5,722 nt of DNA, taken from NCBI GenBank assembly GCA_955652345.1, contig CATPBV010000344.1, positions 1 through 5,722 on the forward strand. The letters are read 5' to 3'. The notes beneath the pieces were generated by a model that searched no databases, was not told where the DNA came from, and saw only the letters and a list, made by a program, of their open reading frames with translations. Below, in pieces: positions 4,893 to 5,722 of the stretch (the first letter of the stretch is position 1; every line of letters starts with the position of its first letter). This stretch comes from an uncultured Solirubrobacteraceae bacterium (GTDB lineage: Bacteria; Actinomycetota; Thermoleophilia; Solirubrobacterales; Solirubrobacteraceae). The position numbers were made by a program, and so were the translations under genes.

Positions 4893-5722
4893 GCGGCAGT
4901 CAGAACTCGCTCGGTCGAGAGCACCAGGTCGAGCGCCGCGAGCACCCGATCGGCGACCTCGACCCGGGCGTTGTGACCCATCAGCCCGATTCGCCACATC
5001 GACGGCGCGGCGGGGCCGAGACCACCGCCGATCTCGATTCCATACTCGCGGAGCATGCGGGTCTGCACATGCTTGCCGTCGATGCCATCGGGGACCAGCA
5101 CGGCGGTGAGCGGCGCCAGCTGCCGATCGAAGTCGGCGAGCAGCTCGAGCCCCCGCGCGGAGAGCTTGGCCTGGAGAAAGCGGCCCGCCTGCTCGTGGCG
5201 TCGCCAGCGCTCCTCGAGGCCCTCGAGCGCCAGCCCGCGCAGGGCCTCGTGCAGCGCGTAGAGGTGGAGGATCGGGGCGGTGTGGTGATACACGGCTGGA
5301 CGTTCCACCCAGTAGCGCTCGAGCTCCAGCAGGTCGTAGGTGAACGGAACCGGCGTGCGCCGCTGCCGGATCCGCTCGAGCGCCCGTTCGGAGACCGCGA
5401 TCGGCGACATTCCCGGAGGCGCCCCGAGGCACTTCTGCGTGCACGAGAACGCGTAGTCGATTCCCCAGGCGTCGAACTCCACCTCGATACCTCCCAGCGA
5501 GGTGACGCAGTCGGCCATCAGCAGCACGTCGTGGCCGCGGAGCGCTTCGCCGAGCTCTCGGAGCGGATGCTCGACGCCGGTCGACGTCTCGGCGTGGACG
5601 ACGGCCAAGAGCCGGGCATCGGGATGGTCGTCGAGCGCGTCGAGCAGGCGGTCGTTCTCGACGTACTCGCCCCAGTCCGCCTCGACGGGTACGACCCGCG
5701 CCCCGCAGCGCCGCGCGAGCTC
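4889..5722 (-). CDS. Class V aminotransferase, alanine/serine-glyoxylate aminotransferase family (5' end off right edge)
   Basis: The last 277 residues of a PLP-dependent enzyme are present; the frame is open to the window edge, starting ELARRCGARVVPVEADWGEYV. Counting from there, AVVHAETSTGV (40-50) is the family's substrate/cofactor-pocket motif. ADCVTSLGG (70-78) carries the aspartate that holds the pyridine nitrogen (Asp71). SCTQKCLGAPPGMSP (93-107) holds the Schiff-base lysine, Lys97, comparable to Lys209 in human AGT. YHHTAPI follows further on, and MWRIGLMGHNA near the C-terminus contains the carboxylate-binding arginine. Family members move an amino group from alanine or serine to glyoxylate, giving glycine, in photorespiration or the serine cycle. 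It ends 12 nt from the LysR gene in convergent orientation, so it is not in that operon. TTG 5608 is in frame but too far inside the fold to be the start. The exact amino donor cannot be told from sequence. Confidence 0.92.
   Translation of the reverse strand, partial: ELARRCGARVVPVEADWGEYVENDRLLDALDDHPDARLLAVVHAETSTGVEHPLRELGEALRGHDVLLMADCVTSLGGIEVEFDAWGIDYAFSCTQKCLGAPPGMSPIAVSERALERIRQRRTPVPFTYDLLELERYWVERPAVYHHTAPILHLYALHEALRGLALEGLEERWRRHEQAGRFLQAKLSARGLELLADFDRQLAPLTAVLVPDGIDGKHVQTRMLREYGIEIGGGLGPAAPSMWRIGLMGHNARVEVADRVLAALDLVLSTERVLTAA

Noticed and set aside
4815..5444. 209-codon minus-strand frame within the aminotransferase region
   Set aside because: It is a different frame on the same strand as the aminotransferase; the product is Ala/Arg/Gly-rich low complexity, while the other frame carries the PLP motifs.

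Overview
This GC-rich window (roughly two-thirds G+C by eye) looks chromosomal and actinobacterial. Grounds are the Arg/Ala-rich proteins, GTG starts, weak or absent Shine-Dalgarno sequences in front of most genes with candidate -10 boxes directly before two start codons (leaderless style), and an AbiEi-wHTH/DUF559 protein of a type common in Actinobacteria. A Thermoleophilia-like lineage (Solirubrobacterales/Gaiellales) is my best guess, but it is inference only.

Layout, left to right. On the minus strand lie the first 27 codons of a probable ECF sigma factor (running off the left edge) and, just upstream of it in the same direction, a phosphinothricin-acetyltransferase-like GNAT enzyme. An ~85-bp divergent promoter region with a 13-bp palindrome at its exact centre separates the GNAT gene from a plus-strand acyl-CoA dehydrogenase. 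Then comes the most unusual stretch, about 170 bp (1890-2061). It carries a very strong Shine-Dalgarno not placed for the gene that follows, and it enters a 119-bp imperfect palindrome (1957-2075). This holds three copies of an 18-20 bp motif, one inverted and two direct copies exactly 60 bp apart. It leads into, and overlaps the likely start codon of, a solitary AbiEi-wHTH/DUF559 (PD-(D/E)XK-like) protein. Next, on the same strand, come a class II-type phosphoribulokinase and, 6 nt later, a LysR/CbbR-like regulator. A class V aminotransferase (alanine/serine-glyoxylate type) converges from the minus strand, with only 12 nt between the two genes, and runs off the right edge.

How the genes may work together. 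Phosphoribulokinase makes ribulose-1,5-bisphosphate. The LysR protein resembles CbbR, the usual regulator of Calvin-cycle genes. The aminotransferase family disposes of glyoxylate, a product of RubisCO oxygenation. Together they suggest a small carbon-fixation/photorespiration neighbourhood, although no RubisCO gene is visible here. Both redox-regulatory cysteine positions of the plant-type kinase are serine in this protein, so thioredoxin control is unlikely.

The best candidate for something undescribed is the 1957-2075 element. The inverted copy can pair with either of the two direct copies, and one of these pairings would bury the ribosome-binding site and start codon of the DUF559 gene. 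That arrangement would suit either an operator array for the AbiEi-like domain or an RNA attenuation switch.
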